Shown here piece after piece: positions 22,491 through 36,122 of a DNA stretch of 64,000 nt. The stretch's first letter is position 1. Every line of letters starts with the position of its first letter. The stretch lies in contig NC_092572.1 of the NCBI RefSeq assembly GCF_037975245.1, forward strand, positions 31,283,989-31,347,988. The letters are read 5' to 3'. The notes below the pieces were generated by a model. The model ran no database searches. It saw only the letters and a list, made by a program, of their open reading frames with translations, and had not been told where the DNA came from. A program made the position numbers and the translations under genes. Source of the stretch: Apostichopus japonicus (lineage: Eukaryota; Echinodermata; Holothuroidea; Aspidochirotida; Stichopodidae).

Positions 22491-25400
22491 ATAACTGTTC
22501 AATTTACATTTTGTTTTAAAGGCTTACTTTAAGCGGAATTTCAGTCTTTAAATGTTAGTATCTAAAAAGGCGTGTTGTTAATATTTCTTCAACTTTTCTG
22601 GTTTGGTAAGATAAATGTCTGGAATACTCCTTTCATGTTACATTGCTGATGACGTCAGCCCCTTACTACAGGCCTAAATATTCATGTTAAAAATGGGATT
22701 TATACATTTGAATAGCTCAACAAAATCAAGTTTTGTAACTTCGTTCTTAAACCATAGCATAGTTAGATGATTTTCAACTACATTTGTCCATGTCGAATGT
22801 GTACTTCAATGTTAACATGTTATTTGAGGCCATAAAAGTATTCTCATCCCATTGAGTGTTGTGTTGTATTTGATGAACTGATTTAACTGTCCAGTTAACT
22901 TACTGATGAACTCAGCTGTTTAAAGTAACATGTCTCAAAATTAAACAAAATGTTATAGTAAAAGCAGCCTAGATTGGTCTACAACATAACAACATTGATG
23001 TTGTGCTTAAAGTCATACTTTAATATGCTATATATTCAACTACTCAGTTTTGTGCGCTAAAGTGCTAAAATGTAATTTGTTAGGTTTTGTTAGTCACATT
23101 GCTGTCGTTCGGGAGACTAGATGGGTGGGTAATGGGGAGATAAATGTTATCATGTGACCATTTCTAAATCTGATGAATATGCTGCTAAAGATTTTTATGA
23201 GTACACTGTCCACTATCTATCTCCTATTGAGAGGCAGCGACTTCATCTACACCACCAACTGAAATAGTATGGTGCACACCGATAACTACTATTTTTCTCT
23301 CTTGAATTCAGCTTTATGAAGTTTAAAACTAAACGATGACAGGAAAGTAGCCTACATGTTAGAAAGAATGAGTAATTATGAAAGACTCGTCCACTATTAA
23401 TTAAGATATATTACCCACCTATTAGGCGGGTTTAACCCCAGATAATATGCATAATTTGAATTTATTGCAAGCGTTTTCTTTCTTTTTCGAAGAAAGGGAT
23501 GGGGTGTCTAGTACATTGTCTCCATCCTATCAAGAGACTGAGTTAACGTTGTAAACTGTTAGTAACTCCAAATACTACAAAGAACTCCAAACAAAGATTC
23601 GATATCTTACATGATCACACAGGCTACTTAGTATGTTATTGTAAAGTGTAAAACAAGTAGATCTTACGTTTTATTACCCACATTACTGCTCACAAATACT
23701 TTCTTTTCTAACTCATAATTCATTTGCTCTTCAAGCCAAATTCAATTTACTAAGAACCAAATAAACTATTAATGACGTCATCCATCACCTACTACGTCAT
23801 CAGTATAGGAGACTATTTATCTCGTGGATGTTAACTATTGAGAGAGGGAAGAGAGAGAGTACAATCCCTATCTTACTCTCTGTGTGTATGTGGAGGGGCG
23901 GGCGTGGGGGGTGGGGGGGGGCATGGGGTGTTGGAGGTGTTAGATGACTGACCCACCACATTGGTGATCAAGTAGATGTAATTGTATTCATTTGCACCAA
24001 CACCAAAACGCTAATCTTTAGAATGGGAATTAAATGGTTATGTACAGTATTTTACACCCCAATATGTTACAAAGTCTTCGTTAATTGCGGAAGTAAAGAG
24101 AAAAGGTTGTTCCACGCACTTCCCGTGTGCATGGTGTAACATCCTTTATTGGTCCAATTTTATGTAATGTTATGATTCATCCCAATTCCAGACCCCTATC
24201 TCCACCTTCCAACCCCCCCCTCCCCCTCCCCCCGACAAACACCTTACTACTCAGAAAATTAATTACAAGCCTGATTCTGTTAATATTTCTATACTATTTT
24301 TACGCAGACATGTTTGGAATGCTTTGGTTTAAATCTGTACATAATGTATCCACAAACACTCGGTAACTAGGAGTGAATGATTACACTTTATCTTTGTTCA
24401 TCCTTTACTATTGATGTAAACTGTGACGTTTCGGCTACGTAATGTCTAACAAGAGTAGAGTCAGCTTAATTGTGTCAATGCAAAGACTAAATGACATTCA
24501 CTGGTTATCTACAATACCATTGTGTTATTAAATTGAACTACAAGAAGTTAGAGGTGATATTAATTAATATATGTGATATGTTTTTTTTTTCTAAGACAGC
24601 ATTTCTTCATGTTTGTCGGTTCCAATGTATGATCGTTCTTAACTTGAAGACAATTAGATGACATGACTGTGACGTCATATCATATGATTTAAATAACAAA
24701 TGTATATTCTGTATGGAAGTAACTGAGACTTAAATTAATCGATCAATACTTTTCATTGTATTCTTTAATTATTATTTTAATTTTTTCTTTATAATTTTTT
24801 TTATTGATTTATAATCTGTCCGTTTTAAAATCATCATCTTAATAATTAAGTTTATTGTTATTAACTTTAAGTCATATCCTATTTGTTGTATTGACTGGTC
24901 CCATCAGCGTACGAAGAATATAACATGAACGCTCAAAATAGTTCACCGACAAAGAAACATAATAAAGTTTCTATTAGTTGTTAACACTAACATTTCATTA
25001 GTAACAGTCAAGTTAAGGATGCTTTGATCATGCGCAATTAGTTTAATCTCTCCAGGTATGATAACAAGAAATGAATGAGATAGAGGTTCCTATTATTTTT
25101 AGGGCTTTTAATGGATATCATATTCTTATTTTTCATTTGTTTACTCTTAAATTTTGCTACATTTTGAAAAACAGTCAGTTGAAGTGTTGGTTATGTTTGA
25201 CTCAAATGAGACTGTAACGTTGATTATCTTAAAGAGGAGAGAGGAACATTTACATTAGACTTATTAAAGAGAATCATATACTAAGCATACTGGTGAAATG
25301 TGTATCCAATTCCTACATTACGTTTTGGAGATATCGATAGCTGAGATTGTAACAGATTGTACCAAAAGTGAACGTGAAGCAAACAAGTGTGATGTCTTAG

Positions 25401-25560
25401 TCGCACACTGACGGCAAAATGTTCCATTTTTCTTATGTTTTTACTTCCGTAATTTGACTTTGGATTAGAAAGGATCCCAACTTTGCTTTAGGGTATGTGA
25501 TGATGACAATATCCATTAATTGCAAAATACACATAGTTTAGTGCATACCAACTTTGATTC
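22491..25560. other. Downstream intergenic region with diverged local duplications
   Basis: No gene is recognisable. At 23521-23610 there is a diverged copy of part of the 3' UTR exon (shared GTAAACTGTTA and CAAATACTACAAA). TGACGTCA octamers are at 22650, 23773 and 24670. G/C homopolymers lie near 23905 and 24219. Confidence 0.3.
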
Positions 25561-26345
25561 CTTATCGAAGACAAAAGGAATATATGCGATGGTGATGGCG
25601 TGTGCGTGTATGTGTGCGTCTGTGACACTTGCTTGAGTCCGTGATAACTCAACAATGGAGTGATGCATATTTGTCATACTTGTTACGTAGATGTATTATA
25701 GTAAGAAGGTGTGCCCGATTTTTGTAGCGCTGACCTTATGAATATTAATAAGGTTATGGTGTCAAACGTAAAACGTTTTACATTGCAATAACTCCGCAAC
25801 CCGAAGTCGGATTGCAGCCAAACTTGGTATACAGTTGCTGGTTAATGTCTGGGCTCCCAAAAAATTCGGACCCATTTTTGAGCTGGTGGAACCAAATTTT
25901 ATTTCCAACTAAAATGCATTTTGAGGCAGCTTCTCTGGGCCCGAATTTTTGGGCCCTTATATTTTGGGACCATCTGAGCCCACATTTTTTCTCCATTGCA
26001 ACAACACCGCAACCGTCAGTCGGGTTGAAGCTAAACTTGGTAAACGCTGGTTAATAGCTGGTACATGTAGGCCATCTGGACCCCAATAATTCCGGGCCCA
26101 TTTTCTTTTGCCGGCAGGGTTTAACTATTATTTTCAACTCAAATGTATTTTGGGACAAGTTCTTTGGGCCCGAATTTGTGGGCGCAATATTTTTGGGACC
26201 ATTTGAGGGGAAAATTTTATTGGGCCCAATTTTCGGGAAGGGCCAACATTTTTTATTGCAAGAACTCTACAACCTTTAAGTATATCTGATTGTATCCAAA
26301 CTTGGAATACAGTTGTTTGTTAGTAACTGGTACATGTAGGCATAA
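25560..26345. repeat. Three diverged modules of about 230 bp
   Basis: Modules starting near 25780, 25992 and 26255 share CATTGCAA-AACTCCGCAACC, then AAACTTGGTA, a GGTTAAT-like segment and GGGCCCATTTT or GGGCCCGAATTT. The flank before them (TGTGTGCGTCTGTGACACTTG) looks like a common dispersed repeat of invertebrate genomes. ORFs on both strands over 25778-26054 are a consequence of the repeat. I cannot name the family. Confidence 0.4.
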
Positions 26346-26700
26346 ATATGATGATAATGAATGATGGCATAAAACACTTTAATATTCCACTTACCAAGGA
26401 ACCATAATGACCGTTGGGCTCTTGTTAATATTTTATCGGTTTCATTTACCCTACGTTGTTATTATAGTCCTAAGTAAAGCCTTAGCTTTTTAAGACAATA
26501 TGATCACGTGAGCTTACATAATTTAACAAGATTGATTATGATAATTAATGCTGATAATGTTCTGTACATTAAGTAAGCCTTATATGCAATGGTATGCTCT
26601 CTGTGTTTCACTTTTCATTTCAATTTTTCCTTAAAGTGTTTTAGTTTACTGCATCTTTTAAAGTTTCAACTTGTTTGTGAGACTAAAGGGGAATCAAAGC

Positions 26701-27900
26701 AACGATTATTGTGATATTATATGATAGGTAAGATATCGATCATTGTGATATTATATGATAGGTAAGATATCGATCATTGTGATATTATGTGATAGGTAAG
26801 ATATCGATCATTGTGATATTATGTGATAGGTAAGATATCGATCATTGTGATATTATGTCATAGGTAAGATATCGATCATTGTGATATTATGTGATAGGTA
26901 AGATATCAATCATTGTGATATTATGTGATAGGTTAGCTATCGATCATTGTGATATTATATGAAAGGTAAGCTATTGATCATATTAATATTATGTGATAGG
27001 TAAACTATCGATCATTTGAATATGATATGATAGGTAAGCTATCGATCATTGTAATATTATGTGATAGGTAAGCTATCGATCATTGTAATATTATGTGATA
27101 GGTAAGCTATCGATCATTGTAATATTATGTGATAGGTAAGCTATCGATCATTGTAATATTATGTGATAGGTAAGCTATCGATCATTGTAATATTATGTGA
27201 TCGGTAAGCTATCGATCATTGTAATATTATGTGATAGGTAAGCTATTGATCATATTTAATATTATGTGATAGGTAAGCTATCGATCATTGTAATATTATG
27301 TGATAGGTAAGCTATCGATCATTGTAATATTATGTGATCGGTAAGCTATCGATCATTGTAATATTATGTGATAGGTAAGCTATTGATCATATTTAATATT
27401 ATGTGATAGGTAAGCTATCGATCATTGTGATATTATGTGATAGGTAAGCTATCGATCATTGTAATATTATGTGATAGGTAAGCTATCGATCATTGTAATA
27501 TTATGTGATCGGTAAGCAATCGATCATTGTAATATTATGTGATAGGTAAGCTATTGATCATATTTAATATTATGTGATAGGTAAGCTATCGATCATTGTG
27601 ATATTATGTGATAGGTAAGCTATCGATCATTGTAATATTATGTGATAGGTAAGCTATCGATCATACTTAACATTATGTGATAGGTAAGCTATCGATCATT
27701 GTGATATTATGTGATAGGTAAGCTATCGATCATTGTGATATTATGTGATAGGTAAGCTATCGATCATTGTGATATTATGTGATAGGTAAGCTATCGATCA
27801 TTGTAATATTATGTGATAGGTAAGCTAGCGATCATTGTAATATTATGTGATAGGTAAGCTATTGATCATTGTAATATTATGTGAGAGGTAAACTATCGAT
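26701..27900. repeat. 34-bp tandem array, about 35 units
   Basis: The units contain GATAGGTAAGCTATCGATCA followed by TTGTAATATTATGT. The first units have AAGATATC in place of AAGCTATC. A 35-bp variant with TATTGATCATATTTAAT and a GATCGG variant recur together (GATCGG at about 27199, 27337 and 27508), so a higher-order pattern of four to five units is forming. Each unit has CTATC and GATAG in inverted order. It is non-coding. Confidence 0.85.
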
Positions 27901-28559
27901 GAGCAAGTCACATTAGGTCACGTACGCATTTGACAAAAATTTTATTTTAATTTTGGAGATACCGTTTTCTTGCATATTTGTAAAGATACAAAACTCGTAG
28001 ATTTGAATAAGTTTTGAAATTTTACATTTTGTCTTCATTAATTGCTTCATTAACAGTCTACTTTAATAAGGTATATGAGCAGAACATTAACAAGTTATTC
28101 TTTTAGCATTACATAATTTCGTCGTAGTAAAGCTGATAATATTATGTATATATCAAGTAATCCTTAAATACAAAGATCGGCTCTGTGTATAGTATATACT
28201 CTTCATGTTATTCTTTCATTGTTATTTTAATGCACTGTATAAATGATTCTACTGGCTTCATTTTATTTTAGATGTTTTTTTTATTTCTTTATATGCCAAT
28301 ATTTTCCTTCGATTTATAACGTAAGACTGCATCTAATACTTACTCTAATTATTGTTATATTTAGTAATTAATTATTAGATTGCATTCTACTTCATCCATT
28401 TATTAATTTTACTTTCTTTTAAGATTTAGTTGCTTCCTTTCGTTACTCCTTTTTCTATTTTATGAATCAATCTTTGATATTACTCACGCGTAATATAGTG
28501 AATATTAAAAGAATATTCATTCATACTTAGTAAAGATTTCTAAATCCTATTGGTCCATT

Positions 28560-28745
28560 CAGGTCAGCAGACCGTGGTTAATCCTGTGATTAACGCACGG
28601 TAAAATTACGGGGCATCACTTTAATAAATCCGGGTGTTAATGCTATCGCTGGATGCACTCGGGCTCCGCCCTCGTGCATCGCTTGCATTATCCCCCGATC
28701 GTGCTTTAATCCTGTGAGTAACGCACGCTAGACCTTTGATTAACC
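28560..28745. repeat. GC-rich hairpin-containing MITE-like segment
   Basis: TTAATCCTGTGATTAACGCACG on the left recurs as TTAATCCTGTGAGTAACGCACG on the right. Between them lies a hairpin, GATGCACTCGGGC, TCC, GCCCTCGTGCATC, with two mismatched pairs. The segment stands out in an AT-rich background. The GCACTCGGGC hairpin sequence seems familiar from dispersed repeats in marine invertebrates. Its boundaries are uncertain. Confidence 0.4.
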
Positions 28746-29683
28746 CCTTATTGTTAAATGTTATCATAATAACAATGACTGTCTGTCTACCGTTAAACCA
28801 CTGATTGTGTTACTCAAAATCATACTAAAACATTGTCTTAGAGATGACACTAATTGATAACAGTGACATGTTTTGTTTTTAATCCAGTTTTTGTTCCATA
28901 ATTTTGTTCTCTAATGATGTTGCTTTAAAGACAATAGGAACATGTGACTTTGACGTATTATAGTAAGACTTTAACATAATAGTAACGAAGATAATGTTCT
29001 GTATATTTAACATTAACCTTAAATGCAATGATCGGCTCTCCATACATATCTTTCATTCTTCTTGTATCATTATTTTGCTTCTTCTTATTAATGGGACTGG
29101 TTGATGATTAATGAATATCCATGATCTATTCATTGTAATTCAGTTTTTTGTCGTATTTGCATTAACGCAATTAGATGTTATGAAACCATAAAGTTTACCA
29201 ATATTCCTCAAGCCCCGTCCCGCATAACTGAATATAGGTACATTTACTATACCAATACCGACTAACAGATAAATATGGAAGAAATCATTGCGTTGCAGTG
29301 TCTGTTTATGATATTAGATATTCCCCAAAAAATAATTATTCCTTTCCTTTTAATTGTACTTGGTATCTTCCTTATTCTGCATGTTTGTACAAATATATAA
29401 GTTTTGCAACCAAACACACTTGTTCCCTTTGAGGCGATCCAGATCTCTCATTGTGATACAATTACAATCAATTTATCCCATCTATATGTTAATATATCAT
29501 AAGTTCATATCGTAGAATCGTATAATGAAATTATTGATATGTATTGATATTGTAATGTCAATGGAAGCAATAAAAGAAAACTAATCAGATAAATATTGTC
29601 AATAGTGTTATCTCTGTGTAACATGTAGTCTATGTACTAACTTGTTATTTCAACCTCTTACTCTTTTCCTGTCCTGCGTCAAG

Positions 29684-29732
29684 GTCACACAGAAGGTTAT
29701 GGCTATACTGCAGTAACTCTCCGGTAAAACAG
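29684..29732 (+). other. Possible isolated exon
   Basis: A pyrimidine-rich tract ending CTTTTCCTGTCCTGCGTCAAG precedes 49 bases that end ACAG before GTGAGGCTGG, a good donor. One frame is open (SHRRLWLYCSNSPVKQ after one base). No partner exon was found, so this could be chance. Confidence 0.15.
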
Positions 29733-31254
29733 GTGAGGCTGGTATAGTTGCGGTTGAGTTTAGGAAAAAACTGTCGCTATCGTTCTGCGAGCCTTAAATT
29801 TAAACTTTCTCTTCAAGTTAATCCCAATCTTTTCTAGAAACATGTGTGGTCCCGCCTGACCTCAGATGACCTTCGACAAAAATTAAGTGAAACCGGTAGA
29901 TAGTATGTATAAACTATATCTATAACCTACAGTTTCGTAAGTTCGAATATCATTTGATGTCATTCAAACCAAACTAGAATCTGTTTAGAACTGTTTAGCT
30001 GCTCCAAAGACATGTTTTTTATTTGTAATTCAAAGGCAGAATATTTAGTGTCTCACAACTTAATGTATGTATCGTTTCATTTCTATGACTGAGTAATTGG
30101 CTTATTGTATCCTTCATGGTGCGACTTTGTGGTCTGCAGTGCAAGAGATATATGTATATATCTTTCTCGTTAGTATCGCAGTTTATAGTATACCGCAAGC
30201 TGACATATTGCAGCGGTTCATTCTATAAGCAAACGATAGTATCAGATTGATACAAAGTTCAGTGATGGGGTAATGACTGTTCCCATAGTTAATAGTTTAT
30301 GTGTTTAATTAGTCAACGTACTGATAATAATCATTAAATTAATAAACAAATACAATCGAACGCACATCAAAGTTCAAGATTGACAAAACGAAAGGCTTTT
30401 TCTATTTGCACGACGATAAGGAATATTTGGTTGTAAAACGAAAGAATTTGACTGGGAAACTGGCTGATCTTATTTGTACGTCAGTGTTTAATAAGACCAC
30501 CTACTGATAATAAACACGTAAATGAAAAACACGAAATTAAGTTCAAGTTAAGCACAAGTGAAATTTAGTTGATTGGCTGGGAAGTGGGTGGGTGTTGGGA
30601 ATTTTGAATCATTAGCATATATGACGTCATGATCAGCTATTGGTGTGTAATTTAAGATATGTAGCACCACATATCATTCACGGGAAGAGTAAAGTGGAAG
30701 GAAGGGGGAATGGAAGGGGAGGGATGAATGTATTGGTGTGGTTAAGTTCCATTATTTACCTGTAGTAGTGGGCTCCGTTCGGTTCAATATCTTATTATAT
30801 AAATAAAAATAAAACAATGTTGACCTATGTGAAGTATATTTGTACCCCTCTTTTGTGAGTTGGCGGGAAACATTGTTTAACAAGAAGAAATTGTAACGCA
30901 AAAAGTTAGCTGATCCATTTCGAGGGTGAGGCAGCAACGGCATGGATGTGAAAGGCTTCTGTGACCGGAAAGATGCTTAACCTGATCATGTTTGGTTAGG
31001 TTATGGGTGAAAATAATTTAACGTTTAACGACGCTTTAAATTGTACTTTTGTGTTTATTTGTAACATGTTTTTTGTTTTCATAGCCAAGCCATGTAAGGT
31101 TAACTCCTATGATAATATTATCAACCTATGTAACCGTGTGGCTGTGGCCGTACACCTACTGATAATAAATAAACTGTTTGAACTAATAATACAGGATAAA
31201 ATACATTTGTGTTATCTGACACAAATTTATTGTTAGTGTTTACTGCTTCATATA

Positions 31255-33089
31255 CAGGTGCGTATCCAGGGGGGGGGGGCGTTGGGGGCGCGCGCCCCCC
31301 GGGTAAGGAAAAGAGGAGAGAAAAAAAAGAGAAGAAAAAAGGGAAAAGGAGGAGAGGAAGGAAGGGAAAAGAAAAGAAAAAAGAGAAAAAGGAGAAAAGG
31401 AGGGAGTAGAAGATAGCCAAGACCTCGGGAAGAGAAAGAGGAACAGTGACAATATTACAGCGCAGATCCCTATTATATACACAGGGTAGCCAGTGACAGA
31501 TCAAGGATTACGGAGGGGGTGTGCGCCTCACCCTACCCCTTACCCCGACAACTCCATTTTTGACGTTTCCGTTTTTCCTCTCTCACTAATGTACTTGAAC
31601 TCGACCGAGTCGTCGGGGAACATAACGCATTTCGGGAAGGGGGCGACCGCCCCCCCCCCCCGAGCAAATTTTCTTTATGACATCGCTAGTAATTTCAAAA
31701 TAGACAATGCTTAGATGCAACTTACAAGGCCTGGGAAGTGTCATTTCCAGCGATCTGGGAGGCATTTTCGGCCAAAATTTTTCTTGTACGCTTCGCGCCA
31801 ACTCATGGTGGCGCTTCGCTTAGATAGTTTGCCTACAGGCTTCGCGCTCCCTTGGCAATTACTCGCTACACTCCTGTTCGAATTTGTAAAGCAAAGAGCA
31901 GATATAACATCATATCAATGAGCATTGAAATGCATGTTCCACGATGTACAGCCTCAAAAACTGTCAATGTGTGTAGTCAAAGGCGTAGGAGCCAGATTGG
32001 ATTTGGGGGCTGTAATGACTTGCCCGAAAAAAAAGCCAAAATTTTTCGCGCGCGGAGCGCGCATTCAACATCTCGATGCCAATATCATATAGGCAAGAAC
32101 GGTCATTACATTGTATGGCATCGTGTACCGCACGGTCCGTCAAAGTTGCACAGTATACCGCCGGATGCTAATGTAAACAACCAAATGTCTTATGTAGATG
32201 GAGAAAAAGCATACAGATCCATTTATGTCAAAACTCTCTTTTACAGTAGTAATGTCGGGCAAACTTAGAACTTTATTTCAATTACCAAGGAGATCATTTT
32301 AAGCTATTCATTGCTACTTATTTTTCTTTCAGTAGGTGCCCAAAAAAAATGGGAAAACAATTGGGGGGGGGGGGCTGCAGCCCCCGCCTCCTACGGGACA
32401 TACGCCTATGAGTGAAGTGTTCGGTTTCGATATACCTGATATCGGAAATATCTGCTATTTTTCTGTTCCTTCAACCAAGTTTTGTGAAAGCCATTATAAG
32501 AGGTTGCAATATTTCTACACCAATAAATTAACTGTGTCGGAATTTTCCAAAATTTCCTCACCAACATTCTTCATCATACTTTCCTCTACTCGTTCAATTT
32601 TGACCTGTCTGTTAGGGGTTCAAGGAGGTTTTTCTATATTGGTTGTCTATAGATTGAATTTTCTGCAACATTATGGGTATGTTTTCAAGTGATTTTATTC
32701 ACGAGAAAAGTGAATTTTCAAATTCTCAACAAGTAATGGGCTTAAAACCTTGAAAAGTGGGGCTTTCGGATATTGTGGGCCGTGACGTAGAATAACCTAC
32801 AAAAGCAATGATCCATAGGACATGCAATGAGGTCGAACATGATGTGTGACTGGTGACAATCTTCAAAAAGGTTATGGATGGAAAAAAAAAACTTTTGGGA
32901 AATACTTGGTTCTCAGGCAAAAGTGTACATCTGGTTGCTCATTTTCAAGCCCGAGAAGTGCCATTTCCGGTGATCTGGGGGGTATCAAAACCAGAAATTT
33001 TCTTGTACGCTCCGCGCCAACCGATGGTGGCGCTCCGCTTAGATAGTAATTCGCGCCCCCCGGGTTAGAAAATCCTGGATACGCGCCTG
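31255..33089. mobile_element. TIR element CAGGYGCGTATCCAGG with nested insertion
   Basis: The ends are CAGGTGCGTATCCAGG and, reversed, CAGGCGCGTATCCAGG, with ATATA on both outer sides (31250-31254 and 33090-33094) as a likely short target duplication. Next to the termini are G-runs and GCGCCCCCCGGG. A module with CTTGTACGCT-CGCGCCAAC and GGTGGCGCT-CGCTTAGATAG occurs twice, at 31720-31830 and 32940-33045. No transposase is recognisable; the ORFs over 31209-31504 are purine/pyrimidine-run artefacts. It is probably a non-autonomous element of uncertain superfamily. Confidence 0.6.
31979..32412. mobile_element. Nested MITE-like element with GGCGTA ends
   Basis: The left side reads CAAAGGCGTAGGAGCC and the right side, reversed, CATAGGCGTATGTCCC. 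The interior has GCCCGAAAAAAAAGCC near the left, and near the right a G-run with CTGCAGCCCCCGCC. No clear target duplication was found, so the ends are approximate. It sits inside the 31255-33089 element. Confidence 0.35.
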
Positions 33090-33094
33090 ATATA

Positions 33095-36000
33095 CAATCC
33101 TTCAATCAGCCTGCATATTACGTCGTGTAATGATATCATAATTAACCTGAACTAATTCTTAAGAAGCCTTACTTAACACATATGTGATGAAAAGAAAGTG
33201 TTCCTCTTTTTGTAAACCATAAAACAGCCGTATTACGAATAACCAAGAATGTTACCAAAATCTTTAAAATATGCAAAATTAGATTGCAATTAATCAAATT
33301 ATGGTATCTTGTTTTAAGTCGTTAATGAGAGTAAATAATAAAGTACATAAAGCTTGTAACCCGTCGTCACCCAGCTATTTTTTCTAGATTAAAACCTTTG
33401 AAGAACTAAATATGAATTGGAAACCTCCAAACTTTAATTTACTGTTTGTTTGAATTAAGCATAACAATTTTAACGAACAACTTTGCTACGGTAGTCCTGA
33501 AGCGAATAACATATTTATCAAATCAATCGAACTATTTGTTTTAAATATACAAATAATAATCTACTTAGCCTAAAACGAAAGAGTCAAACGTTACAGACTA
33601 GCATTCAATCTAAAAAATATTGCTTTCAAAGTGAAACCATTTCTCTGCACTGGCTTTAATAATATCAGCATATGTGGCAGCGTAGTTCTCATTTCTCTGT
33701 GAATAAAGCGTACGAGCGCCCTCTAAAGATAATAAAGTTTGCAACACCCAGGAGAAGGACACAACTATCTTCTGATTATAACAACGGTATCGTAAGATGA
33801 AGACTGTGGATTACGGTCAGGATAGTCAGAGTGAGGTTGCAGGATTATTTAGAATATACATGTTTATTTGAGAATAGAAGGGCCGCACTGAAGTTCGTTC
33901 ATTGTTGAAGTTCACAATAAATGAATTATCAAAGAACATAATGATATAGATATAAACATCAAGAGAAACAAAGGTGGAATCAGAGTAATATACAGCTTTC
34001 TACCGTAAAAGCTCGTTTTTATAACCGATTTGGTTTGATTAATATTAACAGACTAACTGTATATTAGTTTGAATGTTATAGTTATGGGAGGAGCTAAAGG
34101 ACAAACTTGTGTGTTTATTTACAGAATTTGAAAACAGGACGACGATCCAGATTTATCATATATGAATACAAACGATTATCTAGGTTAATCGGTCCTTAAT
34201 CAAGCATATTGAACGATAGACCTGCATTATCGGTCGAAGAAACTCTTGACAATGAAAAACTTTGATTATTAACCGGATTTTCGACTGATTTATAACCGAT
34301 AATCCAATTTTACTGCCGGTAGGTTCACTTTCAGTTGAAAATCTAAAACCGGTAAAAACAAGACCGGTATCGAGGGATAATCCAAATTTTCCGACAGAAT
34401 AAAGTTCCTACGAAATTTTACCTGCCCGACTTGTTGAAACTTTTTGGAGATCAACAGATATTGGATTTCAAAGTATTGTCCCATTGACCTTTCGTCATCT
34501 CATGTGAGTACACATTCCAATGAAATTCTTTTTGAATATTAATAAACTGGAATAAATGGTACTAGGTTAAACACCGGAACAACAATTTGCTCCTCAAAGA
34601 CCAGTATAGCACAACCCACAATTAATTAACTACCCATGATTTTCTTCAAAAAATAAGCAACTTATTTATGTCCTTTATTGTAATTAAGTTTAATAAATCA
34701 AATACGAGAATATATACGCATCCTCTAATGTAAACAATAACGTTACACTCAAATATTTGCAAACTATGCCTGAGGTAGATTGTTTAAGTCTTAAAGGATA
34801 GAGGGTAAATTTCAATAGTCTTTCCTGAAATTTCGATCGGATAGGAAACAAACATCTATAGGCTACCGCTGATACCGGTCGAAAAGTAAAATAGCGGCTT
34901 ACCAACTAACAGCCTAAATTGTTTTATGTTTAAAACAAAGTATTGAACGTCCTCCAATGATTAATCACTACCCAGCCCAAACTGAAAAATTAGATCAGGT
35001 GAATTATGTAAGACAGAAGTCCTTCACTTTCTTGATAGAGACGGTATTATTTAGCGCACTCATGTTCCATCAATTGTATTGCATAAACAAATTAAACACC
35101 CACACAGACACCTGTTAGTCATTCCTTTTCATAATTCATGTAAATAAATATCAATACAATATCATTACAATATCAATACAATATCAAGTAAGTATATCAA
35201 GTCGAATTATGTACTGTTAATTCATCTATCAATCTCCAATCATTGTTCGCCAAATTCATCAGTGGGCGTAAAGTAAAACTGGTCTATACCTACTGTCAAA
35301 ATGTCGGTAAAAATAATTCCTTTACTAATGTAATAACACACTTCCGTCATGAGAATATTTTGTTCATGTAGGCAAGAACAAATTTACGTTTTTCATAAGA
35401 GTTCCGATGGTGTGCCTGCATTTGAGGGTGCTCGCGCGTGTGTGTATGTGATGTTAATTTTCCATTCATGGAGATGAAAGCACCACTGTAGCCTAACTTA
35501 GAAATACCTATACTACCTTTCCTTCTTTTGTTCTCGAAATGTCTTGGAAAATTAGATTTAATTCTCAGTACTGCATTAGTATGCCATTGTTTATTATTTT
35601 CATGACTAATATCAGCAACTAAAAATAATGGTTTCTAACCTTGTTTGGTTTAAATCTTAAAGGAATTGTCTGGTGGAAGATTTTGATACATTGTCCTTGT
35701 AGTTATTATTTTTCTCTTTCTAACCATGTAAAAATTGTCCCCATTCGACATTTTCTTCTTGTAGAAATCTGGTTTTCAAATTCACCAGTTTCTCACCAAA
35801 AGTACCGTTTGTTCGAACGCTTCAATATGGTGTTTGACGTAGTGCTTGCAGATAGGCAAAACAGGCGACTTGAAGTTAGCACTCCCAATTCCGCAGCAAA
35901 TTAACTCACGTGTAAGCACATTGAATTGCCTCATATATATAACGTACATACTCGCGAACGTATATACTACGATGCTCAGTTGGTGTACTTGTATAGCGTT

Positions 36001-36122
36001 ACACATAGTACACTCACACTCAAACCACAGTTCATTAACTGTTCTTCGAACTCGCTGAAATAAAATTCACGGATCAAATTAACAGTAAAAGGAAACTTAT
36101 AAAGTATTCGTTAAACCGAAAG
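33095..36122. other. Intergenic, nothing firmly recognised
   Basis: AT-rich sequence with a small tandem stretch of AATATCAATAC units at 35148-35205. Short ORFs (for example 35641-35904 plus) have no recognisable similarity. Confidence 0.3.

Larger units (their letters stand above)
27901..31249. other. Intergenic, mostly unrecognised
   Basis: AT-rich sequence. Segments near 28930-29040 resemble 24650-24720 and 26490-26600 (shared AAGACAAT, GATAATGTTCTGTA and CTTA-ATGCAATG), suggesting old local duplication. A GC-rich stretch is listed separately. A weak exon candidate lies at 29684-29732. Confidence 0.3.

Noticed and set aside
25778-26054. Overlapping ORFs on both strands of 72 and 80 codons
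   Set aside because: They fall in a diverged three-module repeat and show no conserved frame between modules.
26701-27900. CRISPR-like spacing of repeats
   Set aside because: Units are contiguous with no unique spacers; the genome has introns and is not prokaryotic.
31121-31504. 127-codon minus-strand ORF and overlapping Lys/Glu-Arg plus-strand ORF
   Set aside because: Low-complexity purine run inside a transposon.
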